Assembly: GCA_963807735.1 (NCBI GenBank)
Contig: CAWEDI010000027.1
Span: 39,333-103,332, forward strand
DNA length: 64,000 nucleotides
Direction of reading: 5' to 3'
Source: Roseiarcus sp963807735
GTDB lineage: Bacteria; Pseudomonadota; Alphaproteobacteria; Rhizobiales; Beijerinckiaceae
The notes under the pieces were generated by a model, which was not told the DNA's origin, did not search any database, and saw nothing but the letters and a program-made list of their open reading frames with translations. Made by a program: the position numbers and the translations under genes. Shown here piece by piece: positions 8,759 through 18,109 of this stretch (position 1 is the first letter of the stretch; each line of letters starts with the position of its first letter).

Positions 8759-10933
8759 ATGCCCGGATTATGCGTCACCAAAAATGCGAGCCCGGCGACC
8801 GCCGCAACGAATCCGATCGTAAAGGAACCGAAGAACCACGAGTTCGCGGCGCACTTGCGTGCGGAAATCGACCTTCGCATGGCCGTGACGCCCGCGATGT
8901 TGCATTCCATCAACGCCGCAGGGCTCTTGGTGTCAGTAAGCGACGCCTGGCTCGACAAGCTTGGCTACAGCCGCGAAGAGGTCATTGGGCGCCCCTCTGC
9001 CGATTTCTTGACGCCGGAATCGCGGGCGCGGGCGATCAGGGAGGTGCTGCCGGAATTCTTCAAGGTCGGCCGCTGTGAGAACATACACTACCAGATGGTG
9101 AAAAAGTGCGGCGGCGTTATTGACGTGCTGGTGTCTGCGGTTCTGGCTGACGACCCCAGCGGGCACGGCCGCATATCGCTGGCTGTCATCACCGATATCA
9201 CCGCGCTTCTGGAAACAAAGCGCTTGCTGCGTGAAAGCGAGGCTCGATACCGAAATCTCGTCGAGGAGCAAACCGACCTCGTCGCGCTGATCACCCCCGA
9301 CGGCGAACTACGCTACGCAAACAGGGCCTATGCATCGTTTTGCGGCCAACGGCCGGAAGAGATGATCGGCCGAAGCCTCTACGAATTCGTGCCGCAACAA
9401 GAGCATGAGGCGCTCACCCGGCACTTGCAACGCGTGCTCGCGACCGGAGAAAGCATCGAAGCTGAGAATCAGATCATCCTGTCGAACGGCGAGCGGCGCT
9501 GGCTCGCCTGGAGCAACCGGGTTTTGATCGACGAACACGGCCGCGCCACGGCGATCCATTCCGTCGGCCGCGACATTCAACAGCGCGTGGAGGGTGAGCG
9601 TCGAATCCAGGCGAGCGAAGCCCAATACCGGTTTCTCGCCGAAAACTCGACCGACCTGATTCTCCTAGTCGCCGAGGACGGCAAACGTCTGTACGCGTCG
9701 CCCGCAAGCCGCAAGTTGCTCGGCTACGAACCGCACGAAACGATCGCTATGCGGCTTCATGAAGCGATCCACCCTGACGATGGTCCGCGCGTCCTGCAAA
9801 TTCTTGCCGACCGCCCCGGCGACACTCTGCTCACCTATCGTATGCGCCGTAAGGACGGCAGCTACATTTGGGTGGAGACTACGGGGAAGACGGTCGAACT
9901 CGCTGATGGCGAGCGCCAGCGTCTGATTATCGTTCGTGACATTGAGCAACGCATCGCTGCGGAGGAGCGCCTCAAGGCGAGTGAAGCGCGCTACCGGCTT
10001 CTTGCCGACAACAGCACCGACGTCGTTATGGCGCTCGATCGCAATCTGATGCGCACCTATGTCTCCCCGTCGAGCTTTGAGATGTTCGGCTATACGCCGC
10101 AGGAGCTCGTCGGCTCGAAGACCGGCAATTCCGCCCACCCGGAAGACACGAAACGTCTCCGCGAAAACCTGCAATCGCTGCTTGAGGGCCGAATTGCAAG
10201 ATACGTAGGCGTCAATCGACGCCGTCACCGAGACGGCCGATGGATCTGGGTGGAGACCTGCTATCGAGCCATCCGCGAATCGGCCGGCGGCGAGATAACC
10301 GGCATTATCGCCTCGGTGCGCGATGTCACCGCGAGGAAAGCGATAGAGATCCAGCTCGCCGAGGCCAATAGACGTTTGCGGGCGCTAGCGGCGCGGGACC
10401 CACTGACCGGCCTTGCAAACCGGCGGATGCTCGACGAGACCCTGGCGAGGGAGTATCGCCGCGCTAAGCGGGGTTTCCACCCAATCGCTTTGATCATGCT
10501 CGACGTCGACCGGTTCAAAGCGTTCAACGACCTCTATGGGCATCCGGCGGGCGACGAATGTCTGAAGCGCATCGCTGAAGCGCTCACGAGGTCCATGCGA
10601 CGATCCGGCGACGTCGCCGCGCGTTACGGAGGCGAAGAGTTCGCAATTGTACTGCCCGCAACGGATGAAGCGGGAGGGCTGCTGATCGCATCGCGCGTTC
10701 GACAAACTGTCCTTGATCTCGCCATTGAACATGATGGGAATGAAATAGGGATAGTGACGATCAGCGCAGGTGTCGCGGCCGCGCATCCGAATTCGCTAGC
10801 CGAAGTTCGGGACGGCCTTGTGCGGGAAGCGGACCGGGCGCTTTATTTGGCGAAGAAAAACGGCCGAAACACTATCGCTCTTGCGTCGACAACTCCCTCG
10901 ACAAGGGCTTCGACGACTTCGGCTGCCGCGTGA
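8759..10933 (+). CDS. diguanylate cyclase with four PAS domains (PASx4-GGDEF)
   Basis: A soluble sensor protein of about 724 residues. Four PAS-like modules follow each other (roughly 40-150, 160-285, 290-405, 410-540), linked by 'SEARYR' type helices that are typical PAS-PAS connectors. The C-terminus (about 550-715) is a GGDEF domain: 'DPLTGLANRRMLD', 'DVDRFKAFND' and the active site 'RYGGEEF' (GGEEF). An RxxD inhibitory site ('RSGD') lies five residues before GGEEF, so product inhibition by c-di-GMP is likely. It makes c-di-GMP from two GTP. No transmembrane segment is seen. The ATG at 8759 follows a GGAGGG/GGGGACGGG purine tract; an in-frame GTG at 8747 is the alternative start. A PilZ receptor gene is present at 35967 in the same accessory stretch. 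Confidence 0.9.
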   Translation: MPGLCVTKNASPATAATNPIVKEPKNHEFAAHLRAEIDLRMAVTPAMLHSINAAGLLVSVSDAWLDKLGYSREEVIGRPSADFLTPESRARAIREVLPEFFKVGRCENIHYQMVKKCGGVIDVLVSAVLADDPSGHGRISLAVITDITALLETKRLLRESEARYRNLVEEQTDLVALITPDGELRYANRAYASFCGQRPEEMIGRSLYEFVPQQEHEALTRHLQRVLATGESIEAENQIILSNGERRWLAWSNRVLIDEHGRATAIHSVGRDIQQRVEGERRIQASEAQYRFLAENSTDLILLVAEDGKRLYASPASRKLLGYEPHETIAMRLHEAIHPDDGPRVLQILADRPGDTLLTYRMRRKDGSYIWVETTGKTVELADGERQRLIIVRDIEQRIAAEERLKASEARYRLLADNSTDVVMALDRNLMRTYVSPSSFEMFGYTPQELVGSKTGNSAHPEDTKRLRENLQSLLEGRIARYVGVNRRRHRDGRWIWVETCYRAIRESAGGEITGIIASVRDVTARKAIEIQLAEANRRLRALAARDPLTGLANRRMLDETLAREYRRAKRGFHPIALIMLDVDRFKAFNDLYGHPAGDECLKRIAEALTRSMRRSGDVAARYGGEEFAIVLPATDEAGGLLIASRVRQTVLDLAIEHDGNEIGIVTISAGVAAAHPNSLAEVRDGLVREADRALYLAKKNGRNTIALASTTPSTRASTTSAAA

Positions 10934-11122
10934 GGGCCACCGGTCTGGAGGCGAACAGCCAGCCCGGGCTTCGACCCCATGGCGAAATCCGAATCCAGAT
11001 CTCACGATGGAACCTTCTTCCACTTGATGGCTCGGAGGCTAGGCCGAAAAACCCGGAAGCCGTAGAGACTATGCGCGCCGTCGAGGGCGAGCAGCCCTTC
11101 TCCGGAACGGAATTCTTGCCCA

Positions 11123-11130
11123 CCTTAATC
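11123..11130. repeat. target-site duplication of IS66, left copy
   Basis: The 8-mer CCTTAATC directly precedes the left IS66 end and is found again directly after the right end (14250-14257). An 8-bp duplication is standard for IS66-family elements. Confidence 0.9.
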
Positions 11131-11155
11131 GTAAGCGTCCGGTGATGACGCAGGC

Positions 11156-11758
11156 TCAAGCTTTCGGCTTGGCCGCGGCGCGCTTGCGCGGGGTCCAGCG
11201 GCGGGCAAGGAGGTCGACGACGGCTTTGAGATTCGCGAAGTCGGCGCGATTAGGATCGAAGGGACCGCCGCACCATTCGAGCATCTCGTCGTGTTCGACG
11301 TCGTTGGGATCGGCGAGGATTTCGAGAAGCCTTTCGTAGCCTGGCGGGCCTCCGCAGTCCTCGGGCGGACAACGGCCCGTGGCGTCGAGGAGGAGCAAGG
11401 GTGGCTCGCCTTCGATCATGGGCACGATCTTTTCGAGCTTGACGGTGTGGGACCAGCTGTCGCCGAAGTCGTAGAGATAACGGAATGTCTTTCGGCCGGC
11501 GTCGACGAGGACGACGCTGAGACGTCCTGTCTTGGCGTCCATCGGCCCGTCGTAGAGCCTGTCGGGATCGGGCTCGCCCCAGCCGGCGCCGCCGATGCGG
11601 AACTCGTAGAGATGCGAGTTAGTCCAGCCCATGGCGGCCTGGATCGCCAGATGCAGCCGATCCAGGCGGATGTCGGACCGCACGACGATGCGCCGCGTCA
11701 CCTTCGGCTCGACGCCGTCGAGCGTGATTTTCAAGACCGCGAGGGAACGCTTGGACAT
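11156..11758 (-). CDS. pRiA4b ORF-3-like (IS1096 TnpR-like) passenger protein
   Basis: A 200-residue protein of the plasmid pRiA4b ORF-3 family. Typical blocks are visible: 'LAVLKITLDGVEPKVTRRIVV' at the start, 'LHLAIQAAMGWTNSHLYEF', 'YLYDFGDSWSHTVKLEKI' and 'PPEDCGGPPGYERLLEIL'. Despite the historical name TnpR for a relative carried by IS1096, this fold shows no resolvase motif and its role is unknown. Here it lies inside the IS66 terminal repeats, 10 bases after the tnpC stop, in the same orientation, so it moves with the element and is probably co-transcribed with the tnp genes. Confidence 0.85.
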   Translation of the reverse strand: MSKRSLAVLKITLDGVEPKVTRRIVVRSDIRLDRLHLAIQAAMGWTNSHLYEFRIGGAGWGEPDPDRLYDGPMDAKTGRLSVVLVDAGRKTFRYLYDFGDSWSHTVKLEKIVPMIEGEPPLLLLDATGRCPPEDCGGPPGYERLLEILADPNDVEHDEMLEWCGGPFDPNRADFANLKAVVDLLARRWTPRKRAAAKPKA

Positions 11759-11768
11759 GGGGCGCAGC

Positions 11769-13331
11769 TTACGCGACCCGGGCGCTCCAGTTCCAGGGCA
11801 GGAGTTCGTCGATCCGGTTTGCCGGATGATCGCTGACGCGGCCGATCAGATCGGCGAGATAGCTTTCCGGGTTCACGCCGTTGAGCTTGCAACTCTGGAT
11901 CAGCGTGAACAATATCGCCGCCCGCTTCCCGCCGCTGTCGGAACCGAGGAACGTCCAGTTGCGGCGTCCGAGCGTCAACGGCCGGATCGCGCGTTCGGCC
12001 GCGTTGTTGCTCATTTCCAGCCGCCCATCCTCGGTGAAGCGGGATAGGGCCTCCCAGCGGTTGAGGCTGTAGCGGATCGCCTTGGCGAGATCGCTTTTGC
12101 CGCTAATCCGGTTGAGGCTCGTCTCCAGATGGGCCTTGAGATCGGTGAGGAAAGGAACGCTCCGGGCCTGCCGTACGGCGCGCCGGGTCTCGGCGTCGTG
12201 GCCGTTGATCTCTCGCTCGACGCCGCACAGCGCGCCGATCTTTTCCAGCGCCTGGAGCGCAATCGGCGATTGCGTGCGGGCATGCTCCTCGAAGAGTTCG
12301 CGCCGAGCATGGGCCCAACACGCCACGGGCGGCAGACGCGCCCGCCCGGTCTTCGGATCGGGCTCGTAGAGTTTGTCGAAGCCAGCATAGGCGTCGGCGT
12401 GCAGGAAGCCCGACACGGACGCAAGCAGCGACTGAGCGTGCTCGCCCTTGCGGTCGGGAGAATAGCGGTAATAGACGGCAGGCGGCTTGGAGGAGGCCCA
12501 GGTTCCCTCGTCGCGCACGACGACCCACAATCGCCCGCTCTTCGTGCGCCCGCGGCCGGGGTCCTGAACCGGGATCGGCGTATCGTCGGCATGAACGGCA
12601 GGACCAGCGCGAACATATTCGCCGATCCTTTCCGCTACCGGCTGCATCAACCAGGCGGCGCGCCCGACCCAGTCCGCCAACGTCGATCGGTCGAGATTCA
12701 CGCCCTCGCGGGCGTAGATGTCAGACTGGCGGTTCAAGGGCAGATGGTCGCAGTATTTGGCGACCAGCACGTGAGCGATTAGCCCCGGCCCAGGGCGGCC
12801 GCGTTCGATCGGCAGGCTCGGCATCGGCGGTTGGGCAATGCTCTCGCAGTCGCGGCAACTCAGCTTCGGACGCACATGCACGACGACCTTGAAGTGCGAG
12901 GGCACATATTCCAACACCTCGCGATCCTCGTCGCCGATCTTGCGCAGGCGCGCAGACCCGCAGGCCGGGCAGACGCAGGCGCCGGCGTGGGTCACGATCT
13001 CGCGCGGCAGATGATCGGGCAGCGGGCGGCGATGCCCTGCGCGAGCCGCGCGCACTTGAGATTGCGGCGCAGTCGCTGCAATCGTCGCCTCATGCCGCGC
13101 TACGTTCGCCGCCTCGGCCTCCTCGATGTCGCCGATCGCCTGTTCGAGCCAATCGATTTGCCGGTCGAGTTTTTCGGAAGATTGACCGAAGCGGGCGCGG
13201 CGCAGCGCCGCCAACTGCGCCTTCAGCTTCTCGACATGCAGCGTCTTGGCGTAAAGCTCGGACTGCAAAGCCGCCGCGAACGCACGCAAAGCGTCCGGAT
13301 CGGTTGGCAATGCCGCAGTGGCGAGAGACAA
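11769..13331 (-). CDS. tnpC: IS66 transposase TnpC
   Basis: A 520-residue IS66 transposase, full length. In order: N-terminal coiled coil (about 20-75, 'LKAQLAALRRARFGQSSEKLD'), a zinc-finger-like part with 'CVCPACG' and 'LSCRDCE' (about 120-165), the DDE catalytic core with 'VHADDTPIPV' (first Asp), 'GFLHADAYAGF' (second Asp) and 'NNAAERAIRPL' (Glu), and a C-terminal 'NGVNPESYLADL' block. A TTG at 13331 fits the usual N-terminal length. It catalyses transposition together with TnpA and TnpB. No frame break is seen, so it could be active. Confidence 0.93.
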   Translation of the reverse strand: MSLATAALPTDPDALRAFAAALQSELYAKTLHVEKLKAQLAALRRARFGQSSEKLDRQIDWLEQAIGDIEEAEAANVARHEATIAATAPQSQVRAARAGHRRPLPDHLPREIVTHAGACVCPACGSARLRKIGDEDREVLEYVPSHFKVVVHVRPKLSCRDCESIAQPPMPSLPIERGRPGPGLIAHVLVAKYCDHLPLNRQSDIYAREGVNLDRSTLADWVGRAAWLMQPVAERIGEYVRAGPAVHADDTPIPVQDPGRGRTKSGRLWVVVRDEGTWASSKPPAVYYRYSPDRKGEHAQSLLASVSGFLHADAYAGFDKLYEPDPKTGRARLPPVACWAHARRELFEEHARTQSPIALQALEKIGALCGVEREINGHDAETRRAVRQARSVPFLTDLKAHLETSLNRISGKSDLAKAIRYSLNRWEALSRFTEDGRLEMSNNAAERAIRPLTLGRRNWTFLGSDSGGKRAAILFTLIQSCKLNGVNPESYLADLIGRVSDHPANRIDELLPWNWSARVA

Positions 13332-13393
13332 GCAGACTTATAACAGAAGCGGCGCGATCTCGCGAGTGCAAACCATTGGATTCAAACAAATTA

Positions 13394-13747
13394 TCAGACG
13401 ACCTCGGGCCGCTTGGCCGGCTCCGGCGCGACCGTCCGGCGCCAATCGATGCCTTCGACGAGCAACGCGAGTTGGGCGGGTGTAAGCTGTAGCCGGCCCT
13501 CTACGATCGGCGGCCAAACAAACTTGCCGTGCTCCAATCGCTTGGCGAAAAGGATCAGGCCGCTCCCATCCCATGCGAGGATTTTCAGCATGTCGCCCCG
13601 CTTGCCCCGGAACACGAATAGCGCGCCCGAGAATGGGTCGGCGGCGAGCACGTTCTGAACCTGCGCCGCCAAGCCGTCCATGCCCTTGCGCATGTCGCAA
13701 GGCTGTGTCGCCAGATAAACCCTGACGCCAGGACCCGGTGCGATCAT
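13394..13747 (-). CDS. tnpB: IS66 accessory protein TnpB (Orf2)
   Basis: A 117-residue protein with the family pattern 'VYLATQPCDMRKGMDGLAAQV', 'PFSGALFVFRGKRGDMLKIL' and 'WDGSGLILFAKRLE'. Normal length for IS66 TnpB. Its ATG overlaps the end of tnpA by four bases (ATGA), so the two are translationally coupled. It is needed for IS66 transposition but its biochemical role is not settled. Confidence 0.93.
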   Translation of the reverse strand: MIAPGPGVRVYLATQPCDMRKGMDGLAAQVQNVLAADPFSGALFVFRGKRGDMLKILAWDGSGLILFAKRLEHGKFVWPPIVEGRLQLTPAQLALLVEGIDWRRTVAPEPAKRPEVV

Positions 13748-14154
13748 GTCGTCGCCTTCAGCGCCGCCAGAACCCGCTTCAAGGCCGCCTCATTGACATG
13801 CGCGTCGACATGAACGCGAGCGCCGCCGGTCAGCGTGATCTCGATAGCGCCGCGCCCTCCCGTCGGCAGCGGCGTAGCGGGCGAGCTTTCCACAGCGCCG
13901 ACAATCTCAATCGGGATCAATTCCATCGCTGGCTCGCCGCTCGGCGCCGGCCGCATCTGACGACGCCACGTGAACAGCAGGTTCGCATTCATCCCCTGCC
14001 GCTGCGCGATCCCAGACACCGACGCACCGGGCTCAAAGCTCTCCACCACAAGCCGCCGCTTCTCGTCGTCGCTGTAGAGTCTGCGCCGTCGCCCCGCCGA
14101 ATTCTCGGGCCGAGCCCCTCGGTCTGCCGCCTCACCCGATGACATCGTGTCCAC
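13744..14154 (-). CDS. tnpA: IS66 accessory protein TnpA (Orf1)
   Basis: A 136-residue protein with a helix-turn-helix of the transposase_8/IS66 Orf1 type: 'YSDDEKRRLVVESFEPGASVSGIAQRQG' followed by 'NLLFTWRRQMR'. The C-terminal part ('GAIEITLTGGARVHVDAHV') is typical of IS66 Orf1. The frame opens at a GTG at 14154, with an ATG three codons later as alternative start. First gene of the element's operon, about 95 bases inside the right terminal repeat. Confidence 0.92.
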   Translation of the reverse strand: MDTMSSGEAADRGARPENSAGRRRRLYSDDEKRRLVVESFEPGASVSGIAQRQGMNANLLFTWRRQMRPAPSGEPAMELIPIEIVGAVESSPATPLPTGGRGAIEITLTGGARVHVDAHVNEAALKRVLAALKATT

Positions 14155-14249
14155 TTAAATCCGCTAATGGACACTATCGGCAGCGCCCGGGTCGAAACGC
14201 CTAGCTGCCTCGCGGCTCGTTGCGAAGGCGGTCATGAGCGGACGCGTAC

Positions 14250-14257
14250 CCTTAATC
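14250..14257. repeat. target-site duplication of IS66, right copy
   Basis: Second copy of CCTTAATC, directly after the right inverted repeat of the IS66 element; identical to 11123-11130. Confidence 0.9.
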
Positions 14258-14409
14258 GTGGAAAGTCGGGCTTTTGGTTTATGCGCATCGATCGAAGACG
14301 TGCAGGCGGGGCGAGCGCGTTTGCGAGCGACGTCTTTATCGGATCGTCGGCAGGGTGATGCCGGCCGGCTCGGCGAAATATGAGGCGAGATATGCGCCTC
14401 CCGATCTCC

Positions 14410-17400
14410 TTAAGAAGTTATTTCTAAAGATTCTAGTAAACGTCGCGCCTCTTGCAGATCAGCGGTTTCAAATCCCTCGGTAAACCAGGCGTAGACCGGA
14501 GACAGGACAGATCGCGCACTCATCGTGTCGCCGCGATCCGCCAATAAGCGCGCTAAGGCGTATGCAGAACGCAGCTCCAGAGCGCGCGACTGTTGCGATC
14601 GCGCGACTTCAAGCGACTTCGTGTAATGGGCTTCGGCGGCCGCCACATTCTTGTGGCTCCCTTTTGCGTATTGATTCCCCATAACTCTGGAGATTTCGGC
14701 TTCAACAAACCGTTCGCCGGTTTGCTCGACGAGGTTAGAAGCCTGCCGGAGCGACCGAAGCGCGTCGTCGGTCCGTCCTGCACGCGACTGCAGATCGGCC
14801 AACAGCGCGAGATGGGACGTGCGTTGGAATCGGGCGCCCGTCGCCTCATAGGCGGCCATCGCCTCGCGGATTTCCAGTTCCGTAGTCTCGGCCGCCTCGA
14901 ACTCGGCTCGCGATGCGGCGAGCATGATGCGTCCCACCGCCGCCACCATGGCCAAGCCGCGCTCTTTCGCTGCGTCGATAGCCGCCGATGCAAGCTGTTC
15001 CGCGGCGAGCCGTTCACGTCGAAACGTACGCAAAAAACTGTTCCAGTATAATCCTCTCGCACGCGAATAAACGTGACCGACGCGTTTCAATGCCACCAAG
15101 GCCTGTTCGCTCATGCGAAGTGCGGTATCCGGATAACCCAGCAACCAAAAGCACCAGGCGCCGTAGGAATAGCTGGCGGAGCCCAAATCCAACCCATACT
15201 CGTAGGCCAGCCCGTTCGCCTCATCGACCGTAAGCGAACCGTATTCACAAATCGCCGCTTCAAAATGTGTTCTAGCCTTCGCGAAGGAGCCGGTGTGAAG
15301 GGCGGTGATCGCCGCCGCGAGGTCGGCGGCGATCTGCGCGCCCGGGTCTTTGACGCGCGCCGCAAGTCTGAGTAGTTCCCCGACTTCGCGCTCCGCGTTG
15401 GCGAAGTCCGCGCGCGTAAGCTCAGAGACCCAGAAGCCGAACAATATCGGGATTGCGTTCGGGTCGTCGCCGATCTTCAGGCACAGTTTGCGCGCTCGGT
15501 CGAACGCTTGGATCGTCTCCGGCGCGGCGTAGCCTTTGGCCGCAAAGCTTGCTTGCCCCAACAAACGCTGCGCCGCGATCTCCTTCTTGATGCGCTCGGG
15601 ACCGTCTGGAGTTTGCGCTAGTTGACTCAATCCCTTCTCGAGGTGACCGATCGTCTCCTGACTGGCAGAGCGCAAAATCGCCTGTTGCCCGGCGCGCATC
15701 CAATGAGCAAAGGCGGATTCCGGCTCTTTGGCCTCGGTATAGTGATACGCTACGAGTTCCGGTTGCGCATCGGGCACGGCGAGCAGCGCCTCGGCCGCTC
15801 GGCGATGTAGCGACTGGCGGCGATTCTTGATCAGGCTCTCATAGGCGGCGTCCCGAATGAGCGCGTGTTTGAAGCTGTAGCTGGAATGTGGGACGAGTCC
15901 GTCGACGAACAGCAAATCAGAGTCGCACAATTTTTCGAGGGCGTTTTCGAGAGCCATCGCGGACCGGTCAGAGACGGCGTGCAGCAGAGTGTAGGCGAAT
16001 GCGGCGCCGAGCACGGCGCCAACCTGTGCGATTTCGCGGGCCTCGCCGAGGCGATCGAGCCGCGCTGCGAGCGACTGCTGCAAAGTCGGCGGAATCGCTT
16101 GCGCGCCGCCCTCCAGCATCAGCCTGGTCAATTCCTCAACGAAAAGAGGTACGCCGCCAGTGCGTTCGCTCAGTTTTTCGACGACGTCCCTCGGCAAGGC
16201 ATGCCGCTCTGCGATTGCGCCCACCATCCGTCGCACTTCAGCGCCGTCCAGCGGCGCCAGTGAAATCACGCCGTGATGCGATCGCGTCGTCCAAGGAGCT
16301 CGGAACTCGGGGCGGGTCGTGGCGACGATCAGCAGCGGCGCATGCGCGCCGCGATCGGCCAGGATCTTCATAAGATCGAGCGTCGTCGGATCAGCCCAAT
16401 GCAGATCTTCGAAGGCGAGTACGACCGGCTGCTGTCGCGCGCCGCCGAGGATCCAAGCAACCATCGCAGAAAGCTGACGTCGGCGAAGCTCTTCCGGCGC
16501 CATTTTCAGAACGTGCGCTTCCGGCACAGGGATGTCCACCAAAGGCGCGATCAGCGGCGCGTTCTCGATCGGATCAAGCCTGACCTGCGCGAGGGTCGAC
16601 TCAAGATCAGCGAAACGCGTCTGCGCCTCCAATTCCGGGCCGCCGAAGCGTTGGCGGCCCCATTCGCTAACCGGATGCAGCGGTGTATTCTGCAAGAGTT
16701 GTGATGAGGCCCACTCGACCCAAGTGTGTGCGACGCCGGCGAGCCGTGCGCGGAATTCGTCGACTAACCGCGACTTCCCGAGGCCCGGCTCCCCGACGAT
16801 CTGCACAAATTGGCCCTCGCCGCCGCTCGTCCGCTCCCATCGGCGCATTATGAGCGTGATTTCCTCCCCGCGGCCAATGAGCGGCGTCACCGCGCGGGCG
16901 CCTAGCCGTCGCGCGCCGCCGCTCGCCCGCACGAGCCGATAAAGCGTCCGCTTTCCCTGCACGCCTTTGAGTTCGTAGGCCCCCTTGTCCTCGACAACGA
17001 ACAGGCCCGCGACTTGCCGTTGCACCGTTGTGGTCACGAGAAGCGTCCCAGGATCAGCCGCACTTTGCACGCGCGCGGCTATGTTGGGCGCGTCCCCGAA
17101 AACTTCGCCTGAGGAATCAACGATAACCGGTCCGCTCTCGAGTCCTATGCGAGCGGCGAGAGCGGGCTTTCCCCGAGCCGCGTTCTTCGCGTTGAGCTCT
17201 TCGAGCGCGCGAAGAATTTCAAGAGCCGCCCGCGCCGCGCGTTCCGCGTCGTTCTCCTGCGCTTTCGGATAGCCGAACAGCGCCATGATGCCGTCACCGA
17301 GTTTCTTGAGCACGTGCCCGCCGCATTCGGTCACGGCTTTGGACGCCGCATCGAGATAGGCGCCGACCAGGTCGCGCCAGTCTTCCGCATCGAGATTAGC

Positions 17401-17709
17401 CGCTAGGCTCGTCGAGCCGACGAGATCGCAAAACATCACCGTTATGGGCCGCCGCTCGGCGACATCGGGTGAGGCGCCGATCGACGGCGCAACCGCCAGC
17501 TTGGCAGGTGAGGTGACGGCGGTGGTTTCGCCCGCATTCGTGGCTGCCACCGCCTTCAGGAAGCGTTTACGGTGACCAAGCGGCAAGCCGAGCTTTTCGA
17601 GGTCGGCGTCGGTCAGGTCAGAAAGTAGGTCGGGCTCGATCGCAGCTTCCCGGAATGCGGTTTCGTACTGCTCAAGACCGACTTTGCGAAGCCAAGCTCC
17701 AAGTTCCAT
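14410..17709 (-). CDS. SAM domain - class III nucleotide cyclase - AAA ATPase - TPR protein
   Basis: A 1099-residue cytosolic signalling protein. Residues 1-62 form a SAM (sterile alpha motif) domain ('WLRKVGLEQYETAFREAAIEPDLLSDLTDADLEKLG'-like pattern, in short blocks). Residues about 86-265 are a class III cyclase: 'VMFCDLVGSTSL' (metal Asp), 'KLGDGIMALFGYP' (second Asp), 'GDAPNIAARVQ' (Asn and Arg that hold the transition state). Residues about 275-560 are an AAA/STAND-type ATPase: Walker A 'GEPGLGKSR', Walker B-like 'VLAFEDLHWADP'. The rest is TPR-like helical repeats. It should make cAMP (or cGMP), with ATP-driven switching and protein-protein control. A second copy, 68% of the way to the same layout but frameshifted, lies at 28988-32295. 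It is divergent from another cyclase gene at 18110. Confidence 0.92.
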   Translation of the reverse strand: MELGAWLRKVGLEQYETAFREAAIEPDLLSDLTDADLEKLGLPLGHRKRFLKAVAATNAGETTAVTSPAKLAVAPSIGASPDVAERRPITVMFCDLVGSTSLAANLDAEDWRDLVGAYLDAASKAVTECGGHVLKKLGDGIMALFGYPKAQENDAERAARAALEILRALEELNAKNAARGKPALAARIGLESGPVIVDSSGEVFGDAPNIAARVQSAADPGTLLVTTTVQRQVAGLFVVEDKGAYELKGVQGKRTLYRLVRASGGARRLGARAVTPLIGRGEEITLIMRRWERTSGGEGQFVQIVGEPGLGKSRLVDEFRARLAGVAHTWVEWASSQLLQNTPLHPVSEWGRQRFGGPELEAQTRFADLESTLAQVRLDPIENAPLIAPLVDIPVPEAHVLKMAPEELRRRQLSAMVAWILGGARQQPVVLAFEDLHWADPTTLDLMKILADRGAHAPLLIVATTRPEFRAPWTTRSHHGVISLAPLDGAEVRRMVGAIAERHALPRDVVEKLSERTGGVPLFVEELTRLMLEGGAQAIPPTLQQSLAARLDRLGEAREIAQVGAVLGAAFAYTLLHAVSDRSAMALENALEKLCDSDLLFVDGLVPHSSYSFKHALIRDAAYESLIKNRRQSLHRRAAEALLAVPDAQPELVAYHYTEAKEPESAFAHWMRAGQQAILRSASQETIGHLEKGLSQLAQTPDGPERIKKEIAAQRLLGQASFAAKGYAAPETIQAFDRARKLCLKIGDDPNAIPILFGFWVSELTRADFANAEREVGELLRLAARVKDPGAQIAADLAAAITALHTGSFAKARTHFEAAICEYGSLTVDEANGLAYEYGLDLGSASYSYGAWCFWLLGYPDTALRMSEQALVALKRVGHVYSRARGLYWNSFLRTFRRERLAAEQLASAAIDAAKERGLAMVAAVGRIMLAASRAEFEAAETTELEIREAMAAYEATGARFQRTSHLALLADLQSRAGRTDDALRSLRQASNLVEQTGERFVEAEISRVMGNQYAKGSHKNVAAAEAHYTKSLEVARSQQSRALELRSAYALARLLADRGDTMSARSVLSPVYAWFTEGFETADLQEARRLLESLEITS

Positions 17710-18109
17710 TTAACCCGCTCTTCCAGGACGTGGCCGCAAATACTCTCAATCTTCCGACAATCACTTGTAGGATCCGTATTATTTTTAGTAGTTAACTTAG
17801 TTGAGGCCAACTACGCTGTCCAGACATAGTAACCTTCCTGACTAGCCGTCCTATGTTTGCGAACCCGGCGGCTTTGAAACTCCGCCTTTGGGTCTGCGTG
17901 TGCTGCTTTGCCGCGGTGACAGTGGGGGGTCAGAGCGGGGGAAGGCCTGCGAGGCGGTTTAATCGACCGCGCGCGGGAACGAACCGGGTTTGCGAGGCCT
18001 GCGGGCGCCACCAGCGCGCCAATAGCTAGCTGGTCCCGGCCAGCCGATCCTATCGGAACTCCGAGCAGTCGCTCCGGGTTACGCTTGAGGCCTCTGCCGT
18101 AGTGAGAGA
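17710..18109. other. divergent promoter region between two cyclase genes
   Basis: About 400 bases between the minus-strand AAA cyclase and the plus-strand stand-alone cyclase. The 17750-17810 part is AT-rich ('attatttttagtagttaac') and suits a promoter for the minus-strand gene. No protein gene was recognised. Confidence 0.45.

Larger units (their letters stand above)
11131..14249 (-). mobile_element. complete IS66-family insertion sequence with passenger gene
   Basis: A 3119-bp element with all three IS66 genes on the minus strand (tnpA, tnpB, tnpC) plus a fourth gene between tnpC and the left end. The terminal inverted repeats are GTAAGCGTCCGGTGATGAC on the left and, reversed, GTACGCGTCCGCTCATGAC on the right (16 of 19 match). 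Both ends are flanked by the same 8-mer, CCTTAATC. This shows a simple, fairly recent insertion into the DNA between the diguanylate cyclase and the AAA cyclase gene. Confidence 0.93.
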
